Positions 29,830-35,220 of a stretch of DNA of 35,220 nt are shown here, piece after piece. Origin of the DNA: Flavobacteriales bacterium (GTDB taxonomy: Bacteria > Bacteroidota > Bacteroidia > Flavobacteriales > Flavobacteriaceae); assembly GCA_026993355.1 (NCBI GenBank), contig JALWTX010000020.1, positions 1-35,220 on the forward strand, given 5' to 3'. The translations under genes were made by a program, and so were the position numbers. Within the stretch, counting starts at the first letter, position 1. Each line of letters begins with the position of its first letter. The notes beneath the pieces were generated by a model, which was not told the DNA's origin, did no database searches, and worked only from the letters and a program-made list of their open reading frames with translations.

Positions 29830-31458
29830 TTAGTTTAGATTAAATTCGGTTAGTTTTGCCGTTTTGTTATTGACGTATTTGATGATTTCGTCAGCCGTGA
29901 TGCCTGCGGTGGCATTGTGCTCTATCCAATTGGCGAATTGTGCCGGTGTCATTTTACCGGACATTACCCGGCTGATACGGTAGTCGAGTTTGCGCCATAA
30001 GGCGTTTTTGGCTTCGGTTTTGAATGCTTTTCGCCTTAAATCTTTGTCGTTGGTTTGGCTTTGTTGCTGTTTATTGCGCCAAAATTCTTTGGTTTTGGCA
30101 AAGCCGGTTGTTTTTAAGTAGGGGTTAAAGTATTCGGACGGACGGGGCGGATTCCAATCGGGGTTTAGTGCTTTGTAATTCATAGCGGTTTTAAGGCGCC
30201 ATTTGTAGTTTAGCAGCATCTCAAACATTGTGTCTTTGTGCGGTATATTGCCGTTTGATGTCAAAAAATAGTGTTTTTCAAATAGTCGCAGGGTTTTAAG
30301 CCACTCACCTTGATAGACGGTGCCGTATTTCCAATCTCGCCAGAGCTTTGCAGATGTTTTAAGCATTTCTTGTATCATCAATTCACGAAACTCGGACCGC
30401 GTTAGTTTTCCGTAAAGCACTTCGAGTTTTAGCGAGTGGTTTTTGATAGGCGTATAGTTTTTAAACTTGCCTTCAAATAATGATTTTGCTAAAATATAAT
30501 AATGTAAAATACTCATTTTGAGCAAGTTAGATAATTTTTCATATTTTGAGCCGGCGGCGGCAGAAATTAGCTCTTGTTTATCGGTTTGGTATGAATTTGG
30601 CTTGCTTCCAAAGTTCTTGTTAGTTGAACTTGTTTTATCAGCTTGCTGATAATGATTTGATAACTCCTTTTGAGATGCCGAATTTTCGGTATCGTTATCT
30701 TTAGATTTATTTAGATGTTCTTGATTAACTAGAACATTATGCGGTAAATCTTTCTCGGAAGTGGTTTTAAAAAACTGATTTTCAACGTTTTGGCGTGTGC
30801 GGTTGGCGGCGTCCGAAATTTCGAGTATTTTGGGGTTAATTTGAATGATAAACGCCTTGTCTGATCCCCTAAAACGGTATCCGGTTAAGATGCCTACTTG
30901 AAGCATGTGTTGTATTTGGTTGTAAACTGTTTTCTGGGATATACCTAACTTCTTTGCTATTTTACTACGCCATATAGGTAAATCTATTTTTTGGCTTTTT
31001 TCAAGCCGTGTAGATATACCTAATTTGATATTTTGGCGTGTGCGGTTGTTTAGTTGGCGGGCTTGATGTTTGACTATTTCGGCGAATATGCGTTGGGTTT
31101 GGTATTTTATTTTTTTGTGCCGGCGTAAAGGGATAATTTTTTTGCCGTAAACTTTGTTCCATTTAACCGCTTGGGCGTTGTATTGGGTTGTAGATAGGTG
31201 TTTATGTTCTTTTTCAAATTGCAAGAACGCAGCTTGGTGTTCCGGTGTTAATTTTTCAAATGGAACTATGCCGGCGTTATAGTCTTTGATATTGCGGTTT
31301 TTATTGGCAATAGCTGTATTATACTTTAATACATATAATTCGTAATTATCAAAGGTTGCCTTATATTCAGGTCCTGTAATAACCGGAATCAGATAATAAT
31401 TTCGGCGTTCGGGTTGTTTTGGTTGGTTTTGCTGTATTAGTTGTTTTATTGACTTCAT
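29830..31458 (-). CDS. Large wHTH protein, replication/regulation candidate, 542 aa
   Basis: The N-terminal 110 residues are polar; around residues 165-205 there is a clear helix-turn-helix with wing (WRSKIAKKLGISQKTVYNQI, HMLQVGILTGYRFRGSDKAF). A low-complexity linker (about 225-290) separates this from a helical C-terminal half (FRELMIQEMLKTSAKLWRDW, GEWLKTLRLFEKHYFLTSNG). This plan, with a wHTH near the N-terminus and a helical C-terminus, is usual for phage and plasmid replication initiators of Bacteroidetes, and no other initiator is seen. No polymerase or primase motif. A pure transcription factor cannot be excluded. Confidence 0.75.
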   Translation of the reverse strand: MKSIKQLIQQNQPKQPERRNYYLIPVITGPEYKATFDNYELYVLKYNTAIANKNRNIKDYNAGIVPFEKLTPEHQAAFLQFEKEHKHLSTTQYNAQAVKWNKVYGKKIIPLRRHKKIKYQTQRIFAEIVKHQARQLNNRTRQNIKLGISTRLEKSQKIDLPIWRSKIAKKLGISQKTVYNQIQHMLQVGILTGYRFRGSDKAFIIQINPKILEISDAANRTRQNVENQFFKTTSEKDLPHNVLVNQEHLNKSKDNDTENSASQKELSNHYQQADKTSSTNKNFGSKPNSYQTDKQELISAAAGSKYEKLSNLLKMSILHYYILAKSLFEGKFKNYTPIKNHSLKLEVLYGKLTRSEFRELMIQEMLKTSAKLWRDWKYGTVYQGEWLKTLRLFEKHYFLTSNGNIPHKDTMFEMLLNYKWRLKTAMNYKALNPDWNPPRPSEYFNPYLKTTGFAKTKEFWRNKQQQSQTNDKDLRRKAFKTEAKNALWRKLDYRISRVMSGKMTPAQFANWIEHNATAGITADEIIKYVNNKTAKLTEFNLN

Positions 31459-31467
31459 ATTTGTATT

Positions 31468-31499
31468 AGTTGAAAGTTGAAGGTTGAAAGTTGAAAGTT
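31468..31499. repeat. Four heptamer repeats (AGTTGAA)
   Basis: AGTTGAA occurs at 31468, 31475 and 31489 with GGTTGAA at 31482, directly upstream of the large wHTH gene. Similar AGTTGAAAG words recur in the 31917-32018 gap. Slippage-prone spacers of this kind are frequent between Bacteroidetes genes. Confidence 0.65.
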
Positions 31500-31500
31500 A

Positions 31501-31914
31501 TTATCGTCTTAATAAATAGCTATTTAACAATTCTTTTTTGGCTGATATAAGTTCCTGTATTATGTTAAGTTGTTTTGACAATATTTTAATCTCTTGCATT
31601 TCGTCTTTAATTGTTTTTCGTATTTTCCTTTGTTTTATAAGCTTTAAAGCATCTTTTAGCGAGTTTGTGTTAAGGTTTATTCTTATGTAGCTTGCGTTTG
31701 ATGAGTATAAATAACAAGCGTAATAATAATCGGTTTCTAAATCGCATTGAGCTTGTATGAAAAAATCATTATCTAATTTTATTGCCGGGTGAAAATACTT
31801 GTCATCTCTATTCATATCTATTACTGATATTTCATATTTATCTCCAATCTCTTTGATGATAGCCGGCTTTATGGTGTTTTCCCAAAGTTGTTTTTTTTGT
31901 TGTTGGTTTGTCAT
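31501..31914 (-). CDS. Hypothetical protein, 137 aa
   Basis: Not recognised. Mixed N-terminal domain (IGDKYEISVIDMNRDDKYFH, FFIQAQCDLETDYYYACYLY) and a helical C-terminal half (MQEIKILSKQLNIIQELI). No membrane segment, zinc site or HTH. An early accessory protein by position. Confidence 0.7.
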   Translation of the reverse strand: MTNQQQKKQLWENTIKPAIIKEIGDKYEISVIDMNRDDKYFHPAIKLDNDFFIQAQCDLETDYYYACYLYSSNASYIRINLNTNSLKDALKLIKQRKIRKTIKDEMQEIKILSKQLNIIQELISAKKELLNSYLLRR

Positions 31915-32018
31915 GGTAGTTAAAAGTTGAAAGTTTTTTTTTTGATTTCAGATTTGCGATTTTCGGTTTCAGATTTCAGATTTATTAGTTAAAAGTAGAA
32001 GGTCAAAATTTGAAAGTT

Positions 32019-32453
32019 TTATAGTAATTCTTTTAAATATGCGCCACAATCGTTGCAGACTTCGTAGCCGTCACTACTTATTGATGTGTCAAAGTGTTGG
32101 CATTGGTCGTTTGCTTCGTGTTCTAATTCTATTTGCAGGTCACTCTTTTGCCTTAATTCTGATGTTATTGTAATTAAATCATGCGTGAATTGCGCGTGAA
32201 TACTTATTAACTTATGCGTATCGGTAGGGAAGTCGCTAAGCGCTTTATATAAAAAAACCATTCTGTTGGTTTTTTTATTCAAATCTGTATAGACATCATC
32301 TTTTTTTAAAGATATAACCATTTTGTTAAAACCATTTAGGGTTTTATATGTTTTGATCGTTTCAAAAAAAGGTTGTCTGCGTAGCTTGCGTTGCCAATCT
32401 GAATATTCAACAGGTAAATCTTTTTCTCTTTCAGTTATGATTTTATTATACAT
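32019..32453 (-). CDS. Small protein with C-terminal zinc site, 144 aa
   Basis: The C-terminus holds CQHFDTSISSDGYEVCNDCG, a probable CxH...CxxC zinc knuckle; the rest is helical (MVISLKKDDVYTDLNKKTNR, ELRQKSDLQIELEHEANDQ). Three proteins of the early region (also at 26902 and 27574) end or begin with such knuckles. Function unknown. It overlaps the preceding gene by eight bases. Confidence 0.72.
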   Translation of the reverse strand: MYNKIITEREKDLPVEYSDWQRKLRRQPFFETIKTYKTLNGFNKMVISLKKDDVYTDLNKKTNRMVFLYKALSDFPTDTHKLISIHAQFTHDLITITSELRQKSDLQIELEHEANDQCQHFDTSISSDGYEVCNDCGAYLKELL

Positions 32454-32754
32454 AAGTCAGAATTTTTTTAGCGTTATCTACATTTAACAATATTCTCTTA
32501 CCATCTACTATGGCAAGTTCGCGGCTGGCGTTGTCTATTTGTATTATTGATTGTTTAAAGCCAGTTCTTTGTGCTTTATAAAATAAATATTCAAGTTTTT
32601 TCACAAACTTGTTCGTTAGCGGGTAGTCCGGGTCCGCTATCTTTTTATGCAACTTCATTCTCTCAATGAAGTTTAGCACAGGGTTTTGCCCAGATGCTCT
32701 GATTATTTTATCATAATTGAGTAAATAATGAAAGTCAAAATTTTGTAATTCCAT
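32446..32754 (-). CDS. Hypothetical protein, 102 aa
   Basis: Not recognised. ATG at 32754 (MELQNFDFHYLLNYDKII) is chosen; the frame is open to 32790 but that part would be translated from the arm of the terminator next door. Mostly helical (NPVLNFIERMKLHKKIAD) with a small beta end. It lies directly beyond the early terminator, so it is expressed only on read-through or from an unseen promoter. Confidence 0.68.
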   Translation of the reverse strand: MELQNFDFHYLLNYDKIIRASGQNPVLNFIERMKLHKKIADPDYPLTNKFVKKLEYLFYKAQRTGFKQSIIQIDNASRELAIVDGKRILLNVDNAKKILTYV

Positions 32755-32782
32755 AGTACGCAGTTTTAATGTTAAAAAAAAT

Positions 32783-32827
32783 AAAACCAACCAACCGGCA
32801 GGCGTTACCCTGCGGTTAGTTGGTTTT
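32783..32827 (-). terminator. Strong early terminator overlapping the 80-aa gene end
   Basis: AAAACCAACCAACCGGCAGG pairs with CCCTGCGGTTAGTTGGTTTT around loop CGTTA, with one or two mismatches; on the minus strand it is followed by a T-rich run (TTTTATTTTTTTT). The TAA stop of the 80-aa gene (32805-32807) is in the loop. Confidence 0.85.
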
Positions 32828-33047
32828 GGCTTGCTTCCAATTTTATTTGTGCAGCAATTCTTTGAAAATTGCTGTCATTAGCTAATACATTGATATAATA
32901 CCCAACCGGCTTAACTGCTATGTCCGGCTTTGACGATGTAGTAGGTTTCACCGGTTGGGATATTATCGCCAAGATTTCTTTCCTGTCTTTAGCTGACAAG
33001 GAAAGTAAATGTTTTAAGGCTTTTATTTTTTTACTGTCGCCGGACAT
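32805..33047 (-). CDS. First leftward early protein, 80 aa
   Basis: Not recognised. Basic helical N-terminus (SKKIKALKHLLSLSAKDRKE), a proline-rich linker (ISQPVKPTTSSKPDIAVKP) and a helical C-terminus (NFQRIAAQIKLEASQNQL). It is the only gene between the early promoter at 33297-33327 and the strong terminator at its own 3' end. By logic of position (as for lambda N) it could be an antiterminator or early regulator; there is no sequence motif for that. Confidence 0.72.
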   Translation of the reverse strand: MSGDSKKIKALKHLLSLSAKDRKEILAIISQPVKPTTSSKPDIAVKPVGYYINVLANDSNFQRIAAQIKLEASQNQLTAG

Positions 33048-33074
33048 ACTATTATATTTTTAATATTTTTTTCA

Positions 33075-33082
33075 TATCTTTG
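33075..33082 (+). promoter_or_regulatory. TAnnTTTG box in front of the double hairpin
   Basis: TATCTTTG on the plus strand ends four bases before the first hairpin, so a transcript would begin at the hairpin foot (about 33089). No good TTTG 17-23 bases upstream; may be weak or fortuitous. Confidence 0.35.
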
Positions 33083-33085
33083 TAA

Positions 33086-33207
33086 AAGAAAGCCGGTGGA
33101 CGTAAGAGTTTCTTGTTTTGGCGAATGAGTTTTCTTTTATGCTCCGCCGTGCTTTCTTATTGTATTAGAAACTGCCGAGTAAGTTTGCCGACCTGCCGGC
33201 AGTTTCT
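33086..33207. ncRNA. Two consecutive strong hairpins, leader or small RNA candidate
   Basis: Hairpin A: AAGAAAGCCGGTGGA (33086-33100) pairs with TCCGCCGTGCTTTCTT (33143-33158), 15 bp with one bulge. Hairpin B: AGAAACTGCCG (33167-33177) pairs with CGGCAGTTTCT (33197-33207), 11 bp perfect. They lie in the 305-base gap upstream of the 80-aa gene, within the leftward leader from the 33297 promoter. Read leftwards, hairpin A is followed by TTTT, so it may also end a short RNA. Strand undecided. Confidence 0.5.
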
Positions 33208-33296
33208 TAAATATGTGTTAAAACAACATTTTGGCTTAAAGGTTGCATTTGTTTCATTATGAGCTTGCAACTTGATTGCCGTTGTTTTTATATGAG

Positions 33297-33327
33297 CAAA
33301 TATATAACGTTTTGTCCATTTTACAAA
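33297..33327 (-). promoter_or_regulatory. Strong leftward early promoter
   Basis: On the minus strand TTTG (33327-33324), 19 bases, TATATTTG (33304-33297): the full Bacteroidetes consensus with ideal spacing, the same as the tRNA promoter. Start near 33290, giving a leader of about 240 bases before the 80-aa gene. It is divergent from the repressor gene. Confidence 0.85.
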
Positions 33328-33329
33328 AC
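33309..33329. promoter_or_regulatory. Inverted repeat over the early promoter, repressor operator candidate
   Basis: GTTTTGT-N7-ACAAAAC covers the TTTG box of the leftward promoter and ends 23 bases before the repressor ATG. A dimeric XRE repressor bound here would block early transcription and could control itself. Confidence 0.55.
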
Positions 33330-33352
33330 AAAATGATGAAAAATTTAACGAA

Positions 33353-33799
33353 ATGACTAAATTTAGAACAATTCTAAATAACAATATTAGGTATTTTATT
33401 GATAATCAAAATGTTAAGCTTTCTGGGTTGGGAAAAGATTTTGGTTATAGTCGTTCAACTGTCAGCAATTATTATAATGATAAAGCCATTCCGGATATAG
33501 AATTTTTGCTTAAATTTGCTCAAAAGTTTAATGTCAGCGTCAATGATTTGCTCACAAAAGACTTATCGGCATCAGATTTTGTATCAGAGCCGGAAGTAGA
33601 ATATAACCGGCAAAACAAAGATAAAGAAATTGAATATTTAAAAAAAGAAATTGCCATAAAGGATAAACTTATTGCCCAACTTGAAAAAATGGTATCGCAA
33701 TATGAAAAAATGTTTGATAAGCTTGATAATGATATCAAGCGTGTAGAAAAAAATGCAAAAGACCTATTGCCGGGCAAAGACGTTGTGGTTAATAAATAG
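33353..33799 (+). CDS. XRE-family repressor with coiled-coil C-terminus
   Basis: 148 residues. HTH_3 domain at about 10-68: LSGLGKDFGYSRSTVSNYYN is the helix-turn-helix and DIEFLLKFAQKFNVSVNDLL the following helices. From about 85 to 135 there is a charged coiled coil (KEIEYLKKEIAIKDKLIAQL), probably for dimerisation. No peptidase domain, so induction would not be by RecA-driven self-cleavage. Position, divergent from the strong early promoter, makes it the immunity repressor of the element. Confidence 0.88.
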   Translation: MTKFRTILNNNIRYFIDNQNVKLSGLGKDFGYSRSTVSNYYNDKAIPDIEFLLKFAQKFNVSVNDLLTKDLSASDFVSEPEVEYNRQNKDKEIEYLKKEIAIKDKLIAQLEKMVSQYEKMFDKLDNDIKRVEKNAKDLLPGKDVVVNK

Positions 33800-33825
33800 A
33801 ATATGTAATCTTTTAAATTGATATT

Positions 33826-34293
33826 ATGAAAAAATTATTATTTATATTTTTAATCGTTGCAGCCGGTTTGTCAAGCTGCACCAAAGAAGGACCCGCAGGT
33901 AAGGACGGAAAAGACGGCGCAGACGGACGGGACGGGAATGCGAATGTACAATCAAGCGAAGTAACAGTATATCAGAATAATTGGGTGATGTCAAATAATA
34001 TTTATTTTGCTAGATTTACAAACAGTACATTAACACAAGAACTTGTAAATAATGGAACAGTTTTAGCATACTATAAAGCTTCAAACAACACATTTATACC
34101 TTTACCTATTCCACAACGTGGAATAAGTTATGCTTTTGAAGTTGGGGCAATTACTTTTTACACAACCGATCAATCTTTCACTCAAAACACCAATATATTT
34201 AAAGTGGTTCTTATCGGCGGTGCGCCGGCAAGTAGTGTTAATGTAAATGATTATAATGATGTGGCAGACTATTACGGTTTAGATGATAATTAG
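33826..34293 (+). CDS. Lipoprotein with short collagen-like repeat, lysogenic-conversion candidate
   Basis: 155 residues. Signal peptide with lipobox LSSC (Cys about 18), then five Gly-X-Y triplets (GPAGKDGKDGADGRDG) and a beta-rich domain (SSEVTVYQNNWVMSNNIYFA, VLAYYKASNNTFIPLPIPQ). This plan, lipobox plus short collagen-like stretch plus beta domain, is a known Bacteroidetes lipoprotein type. It lies 26 bases after the repressor on the same strand and next to attR, so it is probably expressed in the lysogen. A surface change or superinfection exclusion is a usual role for such genes; not proven here. Confidence 0.85.
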   Translation: MKKLLFIFLIVAAGLSSCTKEGPAGKDGKDGADGRDGNANVQSSEVTVYQNNWVMSNNIYFARFTNSTLTQELVNNGTVLAYYKASNNTFIPLPIPQRGISYAFEVGAITFYTTDQSFTQNTNIFKVVLIGGAPASSVNVNDYNDVADYYGLDDN

Positions 34294-34384
34294 AGTGTCA
34301 AAGCGAGTATCAAACACAAAGAATAATCAAATTTCTATTTTAATTTATAAAACCTAACTGTTTGAAAGCTAGTGAAATACATTT

Positions 34385-34424
34385 GCGCACGTGGTGGAAT
34401 TGGTAGACACGCCAGCTTGAGGGG
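34385..34424 (+). repeat. attR: 40-bp direct repeat inside intact tRNA-Leu
   Basis: Identical to 4720-4759. The match starts at tRNA position 1 and ends at the first base after the anticodon loop (34424), so the element carries its own tRNA 5' half and has replaced the original one. Confidence 0.95.
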
Positions 34425-34469
34425 CTGGTGGCCGTTTAGGCCGTGCAGGTTCAAGTCCTGTCGTGCGCA
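34385..34469 (+). tRNA. tRNA-Leu(GAG), restored at attR
   Basis: 85 nt; acceptor stem GCGCACG/CGTGCGC, anticodon stem CCAGC/GCTGG with loop TTGAGGG (anticodon GAG at 34419-34421), long variable arm (GGCCGTTTAGGCC), T-arm GGTTCAAGTCC, discriminator A. CCA not encoded. The 5' half comes from the element, the 3' half from the chromosome. I see no TTTG-N19-TAnnTTTG promoter directly upstream. Confidence 0.96.
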
Positions 34470-34478
34470 CAACCTTAC

Positions 34479-34516
34479 AAAGCTAAATAACTGATATTAT
34501 GTTATTTAGCTTTTTT
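34479..34516 (+). terminator. tRNA-Leu terminator
   Basis: AAAGCTAAATAAC and GTTATTTAGCTTT form a 12-13-bp stem with a 9-base loop followed by T residues, ten bases after the tRNA end. Confidence 0.85.
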
Positions 34517-34599
34517 AATATCCAAAATACGCCGACAATATGCCGACAATTTGCCTTATTTTTGATTTTCGGGGCTTTTTTAATGGTTAAATCATCATC

Positions 34600-34725
34600 G
34601 GGGCGGTGTTCTATTCCGGTGTTCCGGTCATTGTTCCGGTCGTGCCGGTGTGCCGGTCATTGTGCCGGTCGCTGTTCTGTTCCGGTCGGTGTGCCGGTCG
34701 GTATCATCATCATCGGGGCGGGTGT
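34600..34725. repeat. CCGG-rich direct repeat, copy 1
   Basis: 126 bases identical to 35095-35220 (offset 495), composed of TTCCGGT and TGCCGGT words and a GTATCATCATCATCGGGGCGG end. A further partial copy of the end part lies at about 35048-35097. Confidence 0.9.
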
Positions 34726-34891
34726 GCCGGTGTTCGTTTCGGTCGGTGTGTAGTGTATTATTTTTATCTTTGCTAAATTATTTGTATTATCTTTGTATTT
34801 GACTTGGTATTTCCTTTAATAGGGGGGTCACTGCGCCGGACATACCAAACCGAATATTTGTAGGGAACAATGCCAAGTTTCCGGCAAAATG

Positions 34892-34926
34892 GGGCTTTGT
34901 TATTTCATATAACAAGCCCTTTTTTT
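34892..34926 (+). terminator. Hairpin with T-run in right flank
   Basis: GGGCTTTGTTAT (34892-34903) pairs with ATAACAAGCCC (34909-34919), one bulge, followed by seven T. Looks like an intrinsic terminator, though no gene ends just before it. Confidence 0.7.
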
Positions 34927-34980
34927 GTTGCTCTATTGTGATAAATACCTTTTTGCCGGCGTTGGCAATATGGTATAAAA

Positions 34981-35004
34981 AACGCCCCTTTGTGTTGGGG
35001 CGTT
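34981..35004. terminator. Perfect 8-bp GC-rich hairpin in right flank
   Basis: AACGCCCC and GGGGCGTT around an 8-base loop; an A-run precedes it, so it would terminate leftward transcription. Confidence 0.55.
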
Positions 35005-35094
35005 GGGTGTGCCGGCGGTGTGCCGGTTGTTCCGGTGTTCCGGTTGGTGTTCTGTTCCGGTCGGTGTGCCGGTCGGTATCATCATCATCGGGGC

Positions 35095-35220
35095 GGGGCG
35101 GTGTTCTATTCCGGTGTTCCGGTCATTGTTCCGGTCGTGCCGGTGTGCCGGTCATTGTGCCGGTCGCTGTTCTGTTCCGGTCGGTGTGCCGGTCGGTATC
35201 ATCATCATCGGGGCGGGTGT
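35095..35220. repeat. CCGG-rich direct repeat, copy 2 (runs off window)
   Basis: Exact second copy of 34600-34725; identity continues to the last base of the window, so the true length is unknown. Confidence 0.9.

Larger units (their letters stand above)
4720..34424. mobile_element. Integrated temperate phage-like element, about 29.7 kb
   Basis: Bounded by the 40-bp att repeats, with a tyrosine recombinase immediately inside attL, and an XRE repressor plus lipoprotein next to attR. The unit length from attL start to attR start is 29,665 bp. Inside are lysis candidates (M23 peptidase, spanin-like lipoprotein), a replication set (SNF2 helicase, RecA-like ATPase, adenine methyltransferase, wHTH protein) and a block of small, often membrane-anchored, structural candidates. 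No terminase, portal, HK97-type capsid, tail or conjugation gene was recognised. That makes a tailless phage the best guess; a satellite or another integrative element is possible. Confidence 0.9.
34517..35220. other. Right flank, no supported gene; CCGG-rich repeats and terminators
   Basis: No convincing coding region; an open frame at 34499-34753 only reads through the repeats. The content is TTCCGGT/TGCCGGT words at 8-14-base spacing. Two good hairpins lie between the repeat blocks: 34892-34926 with a T-run and 34981-35004 (AACGCCCC/GGGGCGTT). Confidence 0.7.

Noticed and set aside
33157-33384. Leftward open frame of 75 codons over the early promoter
   Set aside because: It covers the repressor start, the promoter and hairpin B, has no recognisable features, and a well-supported gene lies opposite.
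34499-34753. Open frame of 84 codons in the right flank
   Set aside because: It starts in the tRNA terminator and merely translates the CCGG repeat (valine/glycine/cysteine runs); no start signal.
34600-35220. CCGG repeats considered as a CRISPR array
   Set aside because: Units are short words at irregular spacing with no unique spacers of constant length, and no cas gene is present.

Overview
The window is AT-rich bacterial DNA from a member of the Bacteroidetes (Bacteroidota). The evidence is the SUF iron-sulfur operon layout, promoters of the form TTTG-N19-TAnnTTTG, A-rich leaders instead of clear Shine-Dalgarno sites, and the style of the phage genes. I cannot name the genus.

Left flank (1-4719): chromosome. 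It holds the end of sufB, an outer-membrane barrel protein, sufC, sufD, a MITE-like inverted repeat, sufE and a DUF59/MIP18-type assembly factor. Two identical tRNA-Lys(TTT) genes follow behind a textbook Bacteroidetes promoter.

Centre (4720-34424): an integrated temperate element of about 29.7 kb. It is bounded by a 40-bp perfect direct repeat equal to the 5' half of tRNA-Leu(GAG). The left copy is a stranded half gene; the right copy is joined to the rest of the tRNA and makes a complete gene. The order is: integrase and a small gene (+ strand); then a long leftward block with a RecA-like ATPase, a SNF2-type helicase and an N6-adenine methyltransferase; M23 peptidase, unimolecular-spanin candidate and other membrane proteins (lysis/entry); an LRR-like likely receptor-binding protein; many small membrane-anchored or beta-rich structural candidates; and a transglutaminase-like protein. 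After a divergent control point comes a second leftward early block with a replication/regulatory wHTH protein and many tiny genes. It starts at a strong promoter next to a rightward XRE repressor and a collagen-like lipoprotein. Many junctions are ATGA or TAATG overlaps, so the leftward genes form translationally coupled operons.

I could not see a terminase, portal, HK97-type capsid, tail tube or tape-measure protein, conjugation gene or relaxase. Together with the many single-TM proteins, three consecutive small beta-rich proteins and a u-spanin, this suggests a tailless, possibly membrane-containing, temperate phage. That is inference. Two features look new: a short peptide GMNAP that occurs six times in four unrelated proteins of the element (with near variants in others), and a duplicated Lys/Met/Ala C-terminal tail shared by the helicase and its upstream neighbour. 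The early region also carries an insert with two attC-like folded sites bracketing small genes, resembling integron cassettes without an integron integrase.

Right flank (34425-35220): the 3' part of tRNA-Leu, its terminator, and a non-coding-looking region of CCGG-centred repeats, including a 126-bp exact direct repeat that runs off the window end.
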